From assembly GCA_020723325.1 (NCBI GenBank), contig DYJD01000037.1, positions 1 through 57,753 on the forward strand: 57,753 bases of DNA. Reading direction: 5' to 3'. Source of the DNA: Desulfosudis oleivorans. Its GTDB lineage: Bacteria; Desulfobacterota; Desulfobacteria; Desulfobacterales; SURF-7. A model generated the notes under the pieces. That model was not told the origin of the DNA, did not search any database, and saw only the letters and a program-made list of their open reading frames with translations. Below are positions 44,100-52,575 of this stretch, piece by piece. The position numbers and the translations under genes were made by a program. Each line of letters starts with the position of its first letter. Within the stretch, counting starts at the first letter, position 1.

Positions 44100-45384
44100 C
44101 GCTGATATTTTTCATCACCTTTTGAGCGGCTTTTATCGTGCACTCGATATCCTCCTCAGTATGGGCGGAACTTAAAAAAAGGGCTTCAAATTGAGAAGGC
44201 GCAAGGTAAATCCCCAATTCGCGCATACCGGCATAAAAAGCAGAAAAACGTTTTAGATCGGATGTTTTAGCATCACTGTAGTTGCGCACCGGCCGGTCTG
44301 TGAAAAACAGCCCCAACATGGAACCCACTTGATCTGTTTGCACAGGAATATTCGCAGCATCGGCTGCTTGTTGCAATCCCCGGCAGAGCATTTGGGATTT
44401 GGCTGCCAAGGCTTCATATATCCCCTCTTTCTGCAACTCTTTCAGAGTGGCAATGCCGGCAGCCATGGCCATGGGGTTGCCGGATAATGTTCCGGCCTGG
44501 TAAACAGGACCTTGGGGGGCGATCTGTTTCATGATTTCCGCTTTTCCGCCATAGGCCCCAACCGGCAACCCGCCGCCGATGATTTTACCAAGGCAGGTTA
44601 AGTCCGGAGCAATGCCATATAAGGCCTGGGCTCCGCCATATGCCACCCGAAAACCGGTCATGACCTCGTCAAAAATCAAAAGACAGCCGTATTGTTTCGT
44701 CAATTCCCGCAAGCCCTTAAGAAAACCCTCAACCGGCCTTACCATGCCCATATTGCCCGCCACAGGTTCCACTATAATACAGGCGATTTCTTCGCCCGCC
44801 TTGGCCATAAGATTGGCCACAGCATCAATATCATTATACGGCAGTGAAAGTGTATGCCGGGCAGCATCTTTGGGAACACCGGGACTTCCGGGAATACCAA
44901 GGGTGGCCACGCCCGAACCGGCGTCCACCAACAGCATGTCCGCATGGCCGTGATAGCAACCATCAAATTTGATGATCTTATCCCGACCTGTATACCCGCG
45001 CGCCAATCGGATGGCGCTCATGGTGGCTTCCGTGCCGGAATTCACCATTCGAACCATTTCCATGGAGGCAATCGCTTCGGTGACAATCTTTGCCAGTTCC
45101 ACTTCCAGATCCGTGGGGGCGCCGAAACTCGTACCGCGCAATAATACTGTTTGAACGGCACTGATAACCGCTGGATGGCGGTGCCCAAGAATCATCGGCC
45201 CCCAGGAACCGATATAATCAATATATTTATTGCCATCAGCATCAAACAGGTATCCGCCTTCAGCCCGCTGAATAAAGAGGGGCGCCAGCCCCACCGATCG
45301 GCATGCCCGCACCGGACTGTTGACCCCACCTGGAATAATTTTTTCTGCTGTTTCAAAAAGCTGTTTTGATTTATCGGTGATCAT
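44089..45384 (-). CDS. hemL: glutamate-1-semialdehyde 2,1-aminomutase
   Basis: The 431-residue PLP enzyme makes 5-aminolevulinate from glutamate-1-semialdehyde in the C5 heme and corrinoid pathway. It shows [51 protein letters not shown] and the PLP lysine in [15 protein letters not shown]. Length and motifs are normal. High heme demand fits the many cytochromes encoded here. No other hem gene is adjacent. Confidence 0.96.
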   Translation of the reverse strand: MITDKSKQLFETAEKIIPGGVNSPVRACRSVGLAPLFIQRAEGGYLFDADGNKYIDYIGSWGPMILGHRHPAVISAVQTVLLRGTSFGAPTDLEVELAKIVTEAIASMEMVRMVNSGTEATMSAIRLARGYTGRDKIIKFDGCYHGHADMLLVDAGSGVATLGIPGSPGVPKDAARHTLSLPYNDIDAVANLMAKAGEEIACIIVEPVAGNMGMVRPVEGFLKGLRELTKQYGCLLIFDEVMTGFRVAYGGAQALYGIAPDLTCLGKIIGGGLPVGAYGGKAEIMKQIAPQGPVYQAGTLSGNPMAMAAGIATLKELQKEGIYEALAAKSQMLCRGLQQAADAANIPVQTDQVGSMLGLFFTDRPVRNYSDAKTSDLKRFSAFYAGMRELGIYLAPSQFEALFLSSAHTEEDIECTIKAAQKVMKNISAKR

Positions 45385-45504
45385 ATTGTCATCCTTTTCT
45401 CGTTTGACGCGACTTTATGTTGACTTTTTGTGGCTCAGACGGTTTGATTGTTCAGCCTTGATCATTGTTTCAGCCGTCCTTCATCGTGGCAGCGGCTTTA
45501 AGAT

Positions 45505-46389
45505 GTGATCAGACCGAAACAGCGACCCAGGCCTGTTTACCGGCTTGAATACATGCTTTTGAATTTTGCGTCAAGCTGTGTGGATTTCACCGATTTTTAT
45601 GAGAGTCGTTGCAATGCAGGCCATCAATCAGTGGAGCTTGATGTGACCAATCCAAAATCTGCGGCACAACTGAATAAGTTATTGGACTATATTTTAAGTC
45701 GTCGCCCGGATGAATTCGGTCTAGTCCCGGATGAAAATGGCTGGATCTTCCTCAAAGACCTTCTCCAGGCAGTCAATGAAGAAGATGGCCGGCGACATGT
45801 AAGGCAAGCCTCCATCAATGAAATCCTGCTCACCCTGCCCCACCCTTGTTTTGAAATGGCTGCTGCAAGCATTCGCGCTGTTCAGCGTCAGCATCTGCCC
45901 AGAAGAATCCTTGCGGCCGAATTGCCCAAGCTGCTATATACCGGCATAACTCGCAAGTCTTATCCGGTAGCACTGGAAAAAGGTCTTTTTCCGACCAGGC
46001 ATTCACACATTATTTTATCAGGCACATTGGCAATGGCGGAGCGAATAGCCAAACGACGCGATCCTTCACCGATAATCTTGACCATAAACATAGAACAAGC
46101 CCAAGAAAAAGGCGCGGTCTTTTATCACGAAGCGGGGAATCTTTACACCGCAGACGCTATTAGCGCAGGCTGCTTTTCCGGACCGCCCTTGCCTAAACCA
46201 CGACCGGAGGCTACTCCCAAAAAGAAAAGCAATGAAAAATCAGAAAAACAAAAAACCCCCGGCAGTTTTATTTTAAATCTGCCGCAAGATCCGGTTGCAA
46301 AAAAGGAACGGAACAAAGGCAAGACCGGAACATGGAAACGGGATAAAAAGCGAATCCGCCGGGATAAACAAAAATATTGGTCCGATTGA
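45505..46389 (+). CDS. divergent RNA 2'-phosphotransferase (KptA/Tpt1)-like protein
   Basis: The 294-residue protein aligns with Tpt1/KptA over about residues 55-225: LNKLLDYILSRRPDEFGLVP and DENGWIFLKDLLQAV in the N-lobe, SIRAVQRQH in the centre, and GLFPTRHSHIILSGT in the C-lobe. Key residues differ from the canonical enzyme: the LRH pair is SRR, the RAxQGHS loop is RAVQRQH, and the YHGT motif is YTGI. The C-terminal 70 residues are a very basic, Lys-rich tail. It may be a nucleic-acid-binding relative with lost or altered activity. The start (GTG 45505) is uncertain. Confidence 0.75.
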   Translation: MIRPKQRPRPVYRLEYMLLNFASSCVDFTDFYESRCNAGHQSVELDVTNPKSAAQLNKLLDYILSRRPDEFGLVPDENGWIFLKDLLQAVNEEDGRRHVRQASINEILLTLPHPCFEMAAASIRAVQRQHLPRRILAAELPKLLYTGITRKSYPVALEKGLFPTRHSHIILSGTLAMAERIAKRRDPSPIILTINIEQAQEKGAVFYHEAGNLYTADAISAGCFSGPPLPKPRPEATPKKKSNEKSEKQKTPGSFILNLPQDPVAKKERNKGKTGTWKRDKKRIRRDKQKYWSD

Positions 46390-46458
46390 TGGTTTTACAA
46401 ATTTGATGACCAATTATTCTGGCATCTTTTCTGGATAAAAAAAATTGACGGAAAGCCG

Positions 46459-46593
46459 ATGACTAAAGATTATCAACAACGCCCCACCATCGAGACAGCC
46501 CGGGAACAATTTGAACATCAGTGGCGGCTCCTACCCGTAGCTGAGCGTTGTGTCGGTCGCAACCAAATTCGGTGGTGCAAAAATGCCTGTTGA
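46459..46593 (+). CDS. possible 44-aa leader ORF or gene remnant before fosX
   Basis: A small frame with GACGGAAAG ahead of ATG 46459 encodes 44 residues (MTKDYQQRPTIETAREQFE at the start) and ends with TGA at 46591-46593, overlapping the fosX start by 11 bases. It looks protein-like at the N-terminus and may be the 5' relic of a gene truncated when fosX arrived, or a coupled leader. Evidence is limited. Confidence 0.25.
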   Translation: MTKDYQQRPTIETAREQFEHQWRLLPVAERCVGRNQIRWCKNAC

Positions 46594-46990
46594 AGGAATC
46601 AGTCACATAACTCTTATGGTGAAAAACCTGGATCGCACAGCGAATCTATTCTGCTCTGTTTTTGGGGCTGAACAAATATATTCAAGTTCAGACAAGCAGT
46701 TTTCCCTATCAAAGGAAACGTTCCTTATCGTTGGTGGTATTTGGTTTGCCCTCATGGAAGGTCCTCCGCTTTCCGAGCGGAGCTATAACCATATTGCATT
46801 TAAAATTCCGGTGTCGGAATTCGAGGATTATAAATGCCGCTTGGAAGCTGCCGGCGTGGAATTCAGGCAAGATCGTCCTCGTATTCAAGGTGAGGGGCGC
46901 TCGTTATATTTTTATGATTTTGATAATCATCTTTTTGAACTTCATACCGGTATAATTGGAGAAAGACTGGCAGCTTACGATCGTAAATAA
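46583..46990 (+). CDS. fosX: FosX-type fosfomycin epoxide hydrolase
   Basis: ATG 46583 gives 135 residues, the usual FosX length; the upstream ATG at 46550 would add 11 residues. The glyoxalase/VOC fold has metal ligands His in GISHITLMV, His in YNHIAFKI and Glu in LFELHTG. The Glu in VFGAEQIYSSS is the general base that marks FosX (water addition) from FosA/FosB (thiol addition). The segment EGRSLYFYDFDNHLFELHTG is nearly the FosX consensus. It would open the fosfomycin epoxide. In an environmental anaerobe the native substrate could be another epoxide. Confidence 0.88.
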   Translation: MPVEGISHITLMVKNLDRTANLFCSVFGAEQIYSSSDKQFSLSKETFLIVGGIWFALMEGPPLSERSYNHIAFKIPVSEFEDYKCRLEAAGVEFRQDRPRIQGEGRSLYFYDFDNHLFELHTGIIGERLAAYDRK

Positions 46991-47213
46991 AAAAGCCAAT
47001 GTTGTTAGGATAGTTGCGGTATGGCATGGCGCACAACTTCCGAAACAACCAAGGAATTAAACGCCAACCATGGCATACAGTTGGTCGGCTGCTCATTGTG
47101 TTCAAAACAACTTATCTGTTGATGCTGTTGTGAGTCACGTTTCGCGCCCATGCCCGAAACGTTTTGGGCCGGACCTGTGGTACCCTCTGGACTTTTTTAG
47201 AGAAAGAATCACC

Positions 47214-49253
47214 ATGGAAATCATGTCAAGGAACTGCCGACGGCTTGTGCTGATAACCTCAACGGCTCGGGAATTCATCACCATTTCCGAAAACTGCGGC
47301 CTGGCCGTCATCGAAACCGCTGATATCCGGTCAGAATTGCAACGAATTGTTGAACGCGAGGATAATTCCTGCCGGATCCATGCCGTCATTTTCCTCCATT
47401 TTACGGAATATCCCCATGTCAAGCCCCTGCTTTCCGCCCCGGATTTTTCCCAGGTGGCCTGCCAGCTCATCGCCTTCGGCTCCACGGAGCACATGGCAGA
47501 TCTAGAATTCATCAGCCTTTCGGGGCTATCCGAGTTTCGCTCCAGCCCCCTGTCGGAAAAGGAGTTTCTCTTCATTGTGCGGAAGGCCTTTGCCGTCCTC
47601 CAGGCCCTCAGCGTCAACCGCTCCATGCAAGAGCGCTACCTGGCCCGGCTCATCGACACCAAGAAGGACCAGGAAGACCTGATCAACATCGGCCGGGCCC
47701 TTTCCACGGAAAAGAATCCGGAGAATCTTTTGCGCCTGATCCTGAACCTGAGCAAGCGCATGACCGGCGCGGATGCCGGCAGCATCTATCTGGTGGAAAC
47801 CGGCCAGGACGGCGTCAAACGCTTGTTATTCAAATGCGCGGACACTTTCTCCCGCAATATCCGCCTGGAGGAATTCGTCCTGCCCATGAACAAAAAGTCC
47901 ATTGCCGGGTACGTGGCGGTGACTGGTCAGGTCCTCAACCTTAAGGATGCCTATAATCTGCCCCCGGATGCGCCTTACTCTTACAACCCGGCCTTTGACA
48001 ATCAATATGGGTACCAGTCCCGCTCCATGCTGGTGGTGCCCATGCGCAACCACCTGGACGAAATCATCGGCGTCATTCAATTGATCAACTGCAAGGAGTC
48101 CGAGGCCGGTCTGGCCGGCCATGGCGACATTGCCTTCAGCGTGCTTCTGGACAAACCCGAGGACTTCACCACCCTTGTGGTACCCTTTCATCACCGCTAT
48201 GACAGCCTGCTGGAAGCCGTGGCCGGCCAGGCGGCCATCGCCATTGAGAACAACCGGATGATCCTGCAGATTCAGCACCAATTCGAGGAATTCGTCAAGG
48301 CTTCGGTGGCTGCCATCGAATCCCGGGACCCGGCCACCTCGGGCCACTCCTTCCGGGTCGCCGCCTTCTGCACGGCCATGGCCAGGGCGGTTAACGAAGC
48401 GCATACGGGCACCCTCAAGGACGCGCGCTTTTCCGAAGTGGACATCAAGGAGCTGGAACTGGCCGCCCTGCTCCACGACTTCGGCAAGGTGTACATCGAC
48501 ATCGCCGTTTTCATGAAAGCCAAAAAACTCCCCCCCAAGGATTTTGACAACCTCTGTCTGCGCCTCGACTATCTCTACCGCTTTCTGGAAGTCCGTTACG
48601 CCACCCGTGAGGCCGCGCTGCTCAAGTCACAGGCGGCCGATGCGACCATAGCTGAATCTTTGGAGCGCCTTCACCAGGAAAGGGCCCTGAGCCTTGAGCG
48701 AGTCCGGCACTTCAAGCAGCAGCTCATCCGCCTGAACGAACCTTCGGTCCTGGAAGAAAACCCGGAAGTAACCCTTGCCGGAATCAAAGCGGAAATCCAG
48801 ACCCTGGACTGCCTGGGCCTGGAGGGGGAACGGATCGAAGCCCTGTCCCCCCAGGACGTCCTCAACCTTTCCGTCCGGCGGGGAAACCTGAATCCCCTTG
48901 AGCGGCAGGAGATCGAGAGCCACGTGCGCCACACCCACGGTTTTGTGAGTAAAATCCCATGGCCGCCGGAATACGCCAACATTCCGGAAATCGCCCTTCA
49001 GCACCATGAAAAGCTGGACGGCAGCGGCTATCCGGAAGGGCGGCAGGGCCCGGCGGGCATTCTACTGCAGTCCCGGATCATGGCCGTTGCCGACATCTTC
49101 GACGCCCTCACCGCCGCCGACCGGCCCTACAAGAAGGCCGTCCCCCTGGAAAAGGCGCTGGCCATCCTCACCCAGGAGGCCGAGCGGGGGGCCATCGATA
49201 AGGAGCTGGTGGAACTCTTCATTGCCCGGAAGCTCTATGCACTGGATGCGTGA
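47214..49253 (+). CDS. GAF - HD-GYP phosphodiesterase with large insertion
   Basis: ATG 47214 with an AGAGAAAG site gives 679 residues; the frame stays open to 47070. An N-terminal receiver-like or sensory part (1-150) is followed by a GAF domain (about 155-350) and an HD-GYP domain. HD is in LLHDFGKVYID (near residue 420) and GYP in HHEKLDGSGYPEG (near 603). Their spacing is about 180 residues against about 60 in standard HD-GYP proteins, so roughly 120 helical residues are inserted. A KLPPKDFDNL element before the insert resembles NLNPLERQEIESH after it. It should hydrolyse c-di-GMP or a related cyclic dinucleotide. Confidence 0.85.
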   Translation: MEIMSRNCRRLVLITSTAREFITISENCGLAVIETADIRSELQRIVEREDNSCRIHAVIFLHFTEYPHVKPLLSAPDFSQVACQLIAFGSTEHMADLEFISLSGLSEFRSSPLSEKEFLFIVRKAFAVLQALSVNRSMQERYLARLIDTKKDQEDLINIGRALSTEKNPENLLRLILNLSKRMTGADAGSIYLVETGQDGVKRLLFKCADTFSRNIRLEEFVLPMNKKSIAGYVAVTGQVLNLKDAYNLPPDAPYSYNPAFDNQYGYQSRSMLVVPMRNHLDEIIGVIQLINCKESEAGLAGHGDIAFSVLLDKPEDFTTLVVPFHHRYDSLLEAVAGQAAIAIENNRMILQIQHQFEEFVKASVAAIESRDPATSGHSFRVAAFCTAMARAVNEAHTGTLKDARFSEVDIKELELAALLHDFGKVYIDIAVFMKAKKLPPKDFDNLCLRLDYLYRFLEVRYATREAALLKSQAADATIAESLERLHQERALSLERVRHFKQQLIRLNEPSVLEENPEVTLAGIKAEIQTLDCLGLEGERIEALSPQDVLNLSVRRGNLNPLERQEIESHVRHTHGFVSKIPWPPEYANIPEIALQHHEKLDGSGYPEGRQGPAGILLQSRIMAVADIFDALTAADRPYKKAVPLEKALAILTQEAERGAIDKELVELFIARKLYALDA

Positions 49254-49612
49254 CGAGCCGATTTGCCCTGTAGCAAACACGATCATCCGTCACAGTCTTC
49301 CGCGTACGAATGCCAGGGAGAATTTCAATTATTTTCAACTGAAATTGAAGTTCTGCAGGCAATATGAAACCGGCCTTGATCATCGTTTCGGCCGTATCGC
49401 GGCTGAGCCCTTATAATAAGAACAACCGACGCATATGGCTTCACGGCGAGATTCTCCACAGCAAGAACTGCATATTTCCCCGGCATATGCCAGGCATTTA
49501 CGCTTTCTTTTCACTTTTGTACAAATGCTACATTTGGCCATATTCGATAACCATCCTGACTATTATTGTAATAAAAAAACTTCGCGTTATTCAACGAACG
49601 AGTGGTGGAAAA
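49254..49612. other. intergenic region
   Basis: No gene can be supported in this 359-base gap. The stretch 49371-49395 encodes PALIIVSAV in one frame and matches 45453-45477 with differences only at third codon positions. The frame starting at ATG 49364 becomes low-quality after about 20 codons. The right half is AT-rich. Confidence 0.4.
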
Positions 49613-50296
49613 TCAAGCAGCGCCATCTGGTGGATTACCATACACATAGCTCGCGGCCTGTATAAGTCTCTTTATGTCGCGAAGGCCGATCTTGCCCTTG
49701 AAAAACTTATCTCTGGCGTTGATGTTCGCAAGCGCTTCGTGCAGATCATCGGCTTTGGCCGCTGCCACTTTAGCGGCGCTATCATAGCCGGCCATAACGA
49801 GTATTCTCGCAAATGTCGGACTCACCCATTGCACCCGCATCAAGTCCGCCAATCCAGCCAAAATTTCAAGTGTGGCTCTGTTCACCATAGTCGTTTTAGC
49901 AAGCTCAGTTCGTGTTTTCGCATGGTTTGTCATTTCATAAAGGGCGGCAGTATCCCTGATCTCATTTTGCTCAAGCTTCACTATTTCGTCTTTGGACAAC
50001 CAATCAAAGACTTTTAATCCAACCGGTTTGGGGAAATAGCTTTCTATCTCTCGCCTGAGTAAAATGAGGTATTGTGTATCTATTCCTGTCGCTTTCGACA
50101 AAACCTCCAGCCGCCTGGAGTTCTTGAGTTCATTCCGCAGAGAGGCCAGCGTTGTGATACCCTTTTGTTCAAGGGTCTTCATCTTTTCTCTGATCTTGTC
50201 AGTAAGCGAAACACGACTCGGTACAAGATCGGTTGCTTCAATCCTCTTCCGCAAATCATCCAGACTGATATTCTTCGCATCCATGTGATATGCCAT
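49613..50296 (-). CDS. DUF4332-like helix-hairpin-helix protein
   Basis: The 227-residue soluble, helical protein has repeated helix-hairpin-helix-like segments: LEQKGITTLASLRNELKN, a central WLSKDEIVKLEQNEIRD stretch, and ILVMAGYDSAAKVAAAKADD, which is the DUF4332 style. AGGGG is 5 bases before ATG 50296. These proteins probably bind nucleic acid or serve as adaptors. Their function is unknown. It is divergent from the octaheme cytochrome operon. Confidence 0.75.
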   Translation of the reverse strand: MAYHMDAKNISLDDLRKRIEATDLVPSRVSLTDKIREKMKTLEQKGITTLASLRNELKNSRRLEVLSKATGIDTQYLILLRREIESYFPKPVGLKVFDWLSKDEIVKLEQNEIRDTAALYEMTNHAKTRTELAKTTMVNRATLEILAGLADLMRVQWVSPTFARILVMAGYDSAAKVAAAKADDLHEALANINARDKFFKGKIGLRDIKRLIQAASYVYGNPPDGAA

Positions 50297-50403
50297 TCTT
50301 ACCCCTTTTGAAGCTCAGCAAAATGGGCACAGTTCTCAAACCTGTTGTTTTTAACGTATCATTCATCCATAATCCGATCAATCCTCATCATTGACATTAT
50401 CAA

Positions 50404-50432
50404 TTGACATCACTCATATTTTGGACTATTTT
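50404..50432 (+). promoter_or_regulatory. predicted sigma-70 promoter of the multiheme operon
   Basis: TTGACA at 50404-50409 and TATTTT at 50427-50432 are separated by exactly 17 bases. The site lies about 80 bases before the octaheme cytochrome start, in the AT-rich divergent gap. Prediction by pattern only. Confidence 0.55.
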
Positions 50433-50513
50433 GCCACACAGTGGTACAATATATCTTCATAGGAAGTTTTTATCTTTAAATATCAAAGGCAATGAATTAG
50501 GATATATTCCCAA

Positions 50514-51614
50514 TTGATCCGGATTATTTTAAGGTCGACAATCCATGCGCTTCTCGGGTTGACTGCCATCGGCCTGTCGACTTTTCTGTCGACCTGTTCA
50601 TCGGTAAGTGCCGCCGACAAAGACAACTGTCTCATGTGCCATAGGCACCGCTCCATCGGCCGAATCGATGAAAACGGCAGACGCTGGAATTATCATGTTG
50701 ATGAGTTGAGTCATAGCCACAGTGTGCACAATAAAATCGAATGTCGCGATTGCCATACCTATATTACCAAGATACCGCATGATCCGGTCATCCAGGAAAT
50801 CAATTGCGCAACCCAGTGTCACATCAGACCACCCTTTTCCCAAGAAACCTTTTCCCACGAAAAAATTGTCGGGATCTTCAACCAGAGTAGCCATGGAATC
50901 CGGCCCCAGGATTCAGAAGAATTAAAAAACGCCAAGCCGACTTGTAAATTCTGCCATCTCAATCCCCTCTATATCGCCATGCCTGAAGAGAACGTTCCTT
51001 TTCAGGAAACCCTGAACCGTTGCGCAAACTGCCATCCGCAAAACAATGTAGTACTTGCTTATAAGCATATCACCCATCGGCTTCGCCACAAAGCCTCCCG
51101 TTCCCCCCAGGAGATCGTGCAGTTGTGTGACAAATGTCATGATGATAAAGCTTTGTTGAAAAAATTGAACGTGTCTGCGAAAGCGCTGGCGGCAACAGAA
51201 TCATATAACCGCTCCATCCACGGCAAGCTGGTTCGCCTGGGCTCAAAAAAAGCTGCGGATTGCATCAGTTGCCACAGCTCCGATGCCCTGCATGATATAT
51301 ATGGCAAGGACAATCCCAAGGCCACGATTCATCCGGACAACCTGGCCAGGACCTGCCGGCAATGCCATGAAAAGACCAATGACTGGTTTGCCAAGATCGC
51401 GGTCCACCCCAGTGTGGGTCATAAGGAAAACATCGTGATTTATGGCATCAATTTTGTGCTCAGGATTGCCTTGTACGGCTCGGTTTTAAGCCTGGTGGGT
51501 TTAATGTTGTTCGAGACCATGGGCCGACGCAGAAGCGGCGTGCGCTTTTTGCTCAAGCAGGGGTCCAGTTGGCAGAGAAGACCCAAGACCAAACCCAATA
51601 AAGAAGAACAATAG
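50514..51614 (+). CDS. octaheme c-type cytochrome with membrane anchor
   Basis: The 366-residue exported protein starts at TTG 50514 with a signal sequence (the LSTC could be a lipobox; VSA-A is the alternative cleavage site). Heme sites in order are CLMCH, CRDCH, CATQCH (CX3CH, unusual), CKFCH, CANCH, CDKCH, CISCH and CRQCH, eight in total. A C-terminal helix (FVLRIALYGSVLSLVGLMLF) anchors it, and a basic tail remains in the cytoplasm. With the cytochrome b gene 8 bases downstream it should form a membrane complex that takes electrons from menaquinol to the periplasm, or the reverse. Confidence 0.87.
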   Translation: MIRIILRSTIHALLGLTAIGLSTFLSTCSSVSAADKDNCLMCHRHRSIGRIDENGRRWNYHVDELSHSHSVHNKIECRDCHTYITKIPHDPVIQEINCATQCHIRPPFSQETFSHEKIVGIFNQSSHGIRPQDSEELKNAKPTCKFCHLNPLYIAMPEENVPFQETLNRCANCHPQNNVVLAYKHITHRLRHKASRSPQEIVQLCDKCHDDKALLKKLNVSAKALAATESYNRSIHGKLVRLGSKKAADCISCHSSDALHDIYGKDNPKATIHPDNLARTCRQCHEKTNDWFAKIAVHPSVGHKENIVIYGINFVLRIALYGSVLSLVGLMLFETMGRRRSGVRFLLKQGSSWQRRPKTKPNKEEQ

Positions 51615-51622
51615 CGAGTGCC

Positions 51623-52570
51623 ATGACATCATCCTCCGGAACAATTTCCAAAATGACGGCAATCTTCACAAAATGCCAGTCCATGGCTGCGGACTATTAT
51701 ACCGAAGTTGAAGGTGTCGGCCGCATCCCCAGGGATATTTACAAGCATGTAACCTCGAATCCCTATGGGGATCTGCCGCGCTATTCGCCCCATATCGTCA
51801 TTCAGCATTTCATTATTTTTGTGACTTTCATGCTCCTGGCCGGCACCGGTGTGCCCATATATTTCAGCGACCTTTTCTGGGCCCATTATGTAATCAGCCT
51901 TTTCGGCGGCATAGATGTGGCCAGACAGATTCACAGAATCGCTGCCATGGCCATGATGGGTGCCTCTGCTTATCATCTGATAACCGTGATCGGCGGAACC
52001 GTCAGCAAGCTGATCAAAAAAGAATTTGACTATAAGCGCACCCAGATTCCCAGGCTGAAAGACCTTTTTGATATGATCCATGACATAAGGTATTTTCTAG
52101 GACTTGAGCCGCAGAGACCCAAGATGGAAAAATTCATGTACAAGCAAAAGCTTCACTACCTGGCCATCCTGTATGGAAGTTTTGTGCTGATGGCTGCCGG
52201 CTCCGCCCTGTTGTTCCCGGACACAGTGGCCAAACTGTTTGCCGAAACTGTTGGGAAAATCTGGCCCCAAGCAGTCAGCTCGGAATCGGTTTCCACTTTT
52301 TTCCAGGAACTAGCCCGTTTGATGCACGCGGATGAGGCGGTGATGGCCCTTATCGTACTTGCTTTCTGGCATTGGACCAATGTTCATTTTGTGCCCGGCA
52401 GGTTCCCGGTTCAATGGACTTTTCTCACCGGCCGGATCACCAGAGAGCACCAGATTGAAGAACATTTTCTGGAATACATCCGGAATCTGAAGGAAATACC
52501 CGAAGAACGGGAGTATATGCGCAACCTTTTGAAACAGCTTGAAACCGAATCCAGGCAGCAGGAAGGATAA
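51623..52570 (+). CDS. cytochrome b subunit (formate dehydrogenase gamma-like)
   Basis: The 315-residue membrane protein has four to five helices with paired His in suitable positions: HIVIQHFIIFVTFM, ARQIHRIAAMAMMGASAYHL, LHYLAILYG and ALIVLAFWHWTNVHF. This matches the di-heme b fold of formate dehydrogenase gamma and Cbc-type complexes. It probably oxidises or reduces menaquinone and passes electrons to the octaheme and triheme subunits on either side. Short gaps (8 and 5 bases) make a three-gene operon. Confidence 0.85.
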   Translation: MTSSSGTISKMTAIFTKCQSMAADYYTEVEGVGRIPRDIYKHVTSNPYGDLPRYSPHIVIQHFIIFVTFMLLAGTGVPIYFSDLFWAHYVISLFGGIDVARQIHRIAAMAMMGASAYHLITVIGGTVSKLIKKEFDYKRTQIPRLKDLFDMIHDIRYFLGLEPQRPKMEKFMYKQKLHYLAILYGSFVLMAAGSALLFPDTVAKLFAETVGKIWPQAVSSESVSTFFQELARLMHADEAVMALIVLAFWHWTNVHFVPGRFPVQWTFLTGRITREHQIEEHFLEYIRNLKEIPEEREYMRNLLKQLETESRQQEG

Positions 52571-52575
52571 CGGCT

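Noticed and set aside
46991-47213. Possible integron attC-like site after fosX (ccaac...gttgg inverted motif, acgtttcg/cgaaacgt hairpin at 47137-47162)
   Set aside because: The core sites do not match RYYYAAC/GTTRRRY in the right order or spacing, there is no second copy, and no integrase is in the window.
49364-50017. Plus-strand 217-codon frame opposite the DUF4332 gene
   Set aside because: After about 20 codons the composition is not protein-like, and the opposite strand has a well-supported gene with ribosome site.
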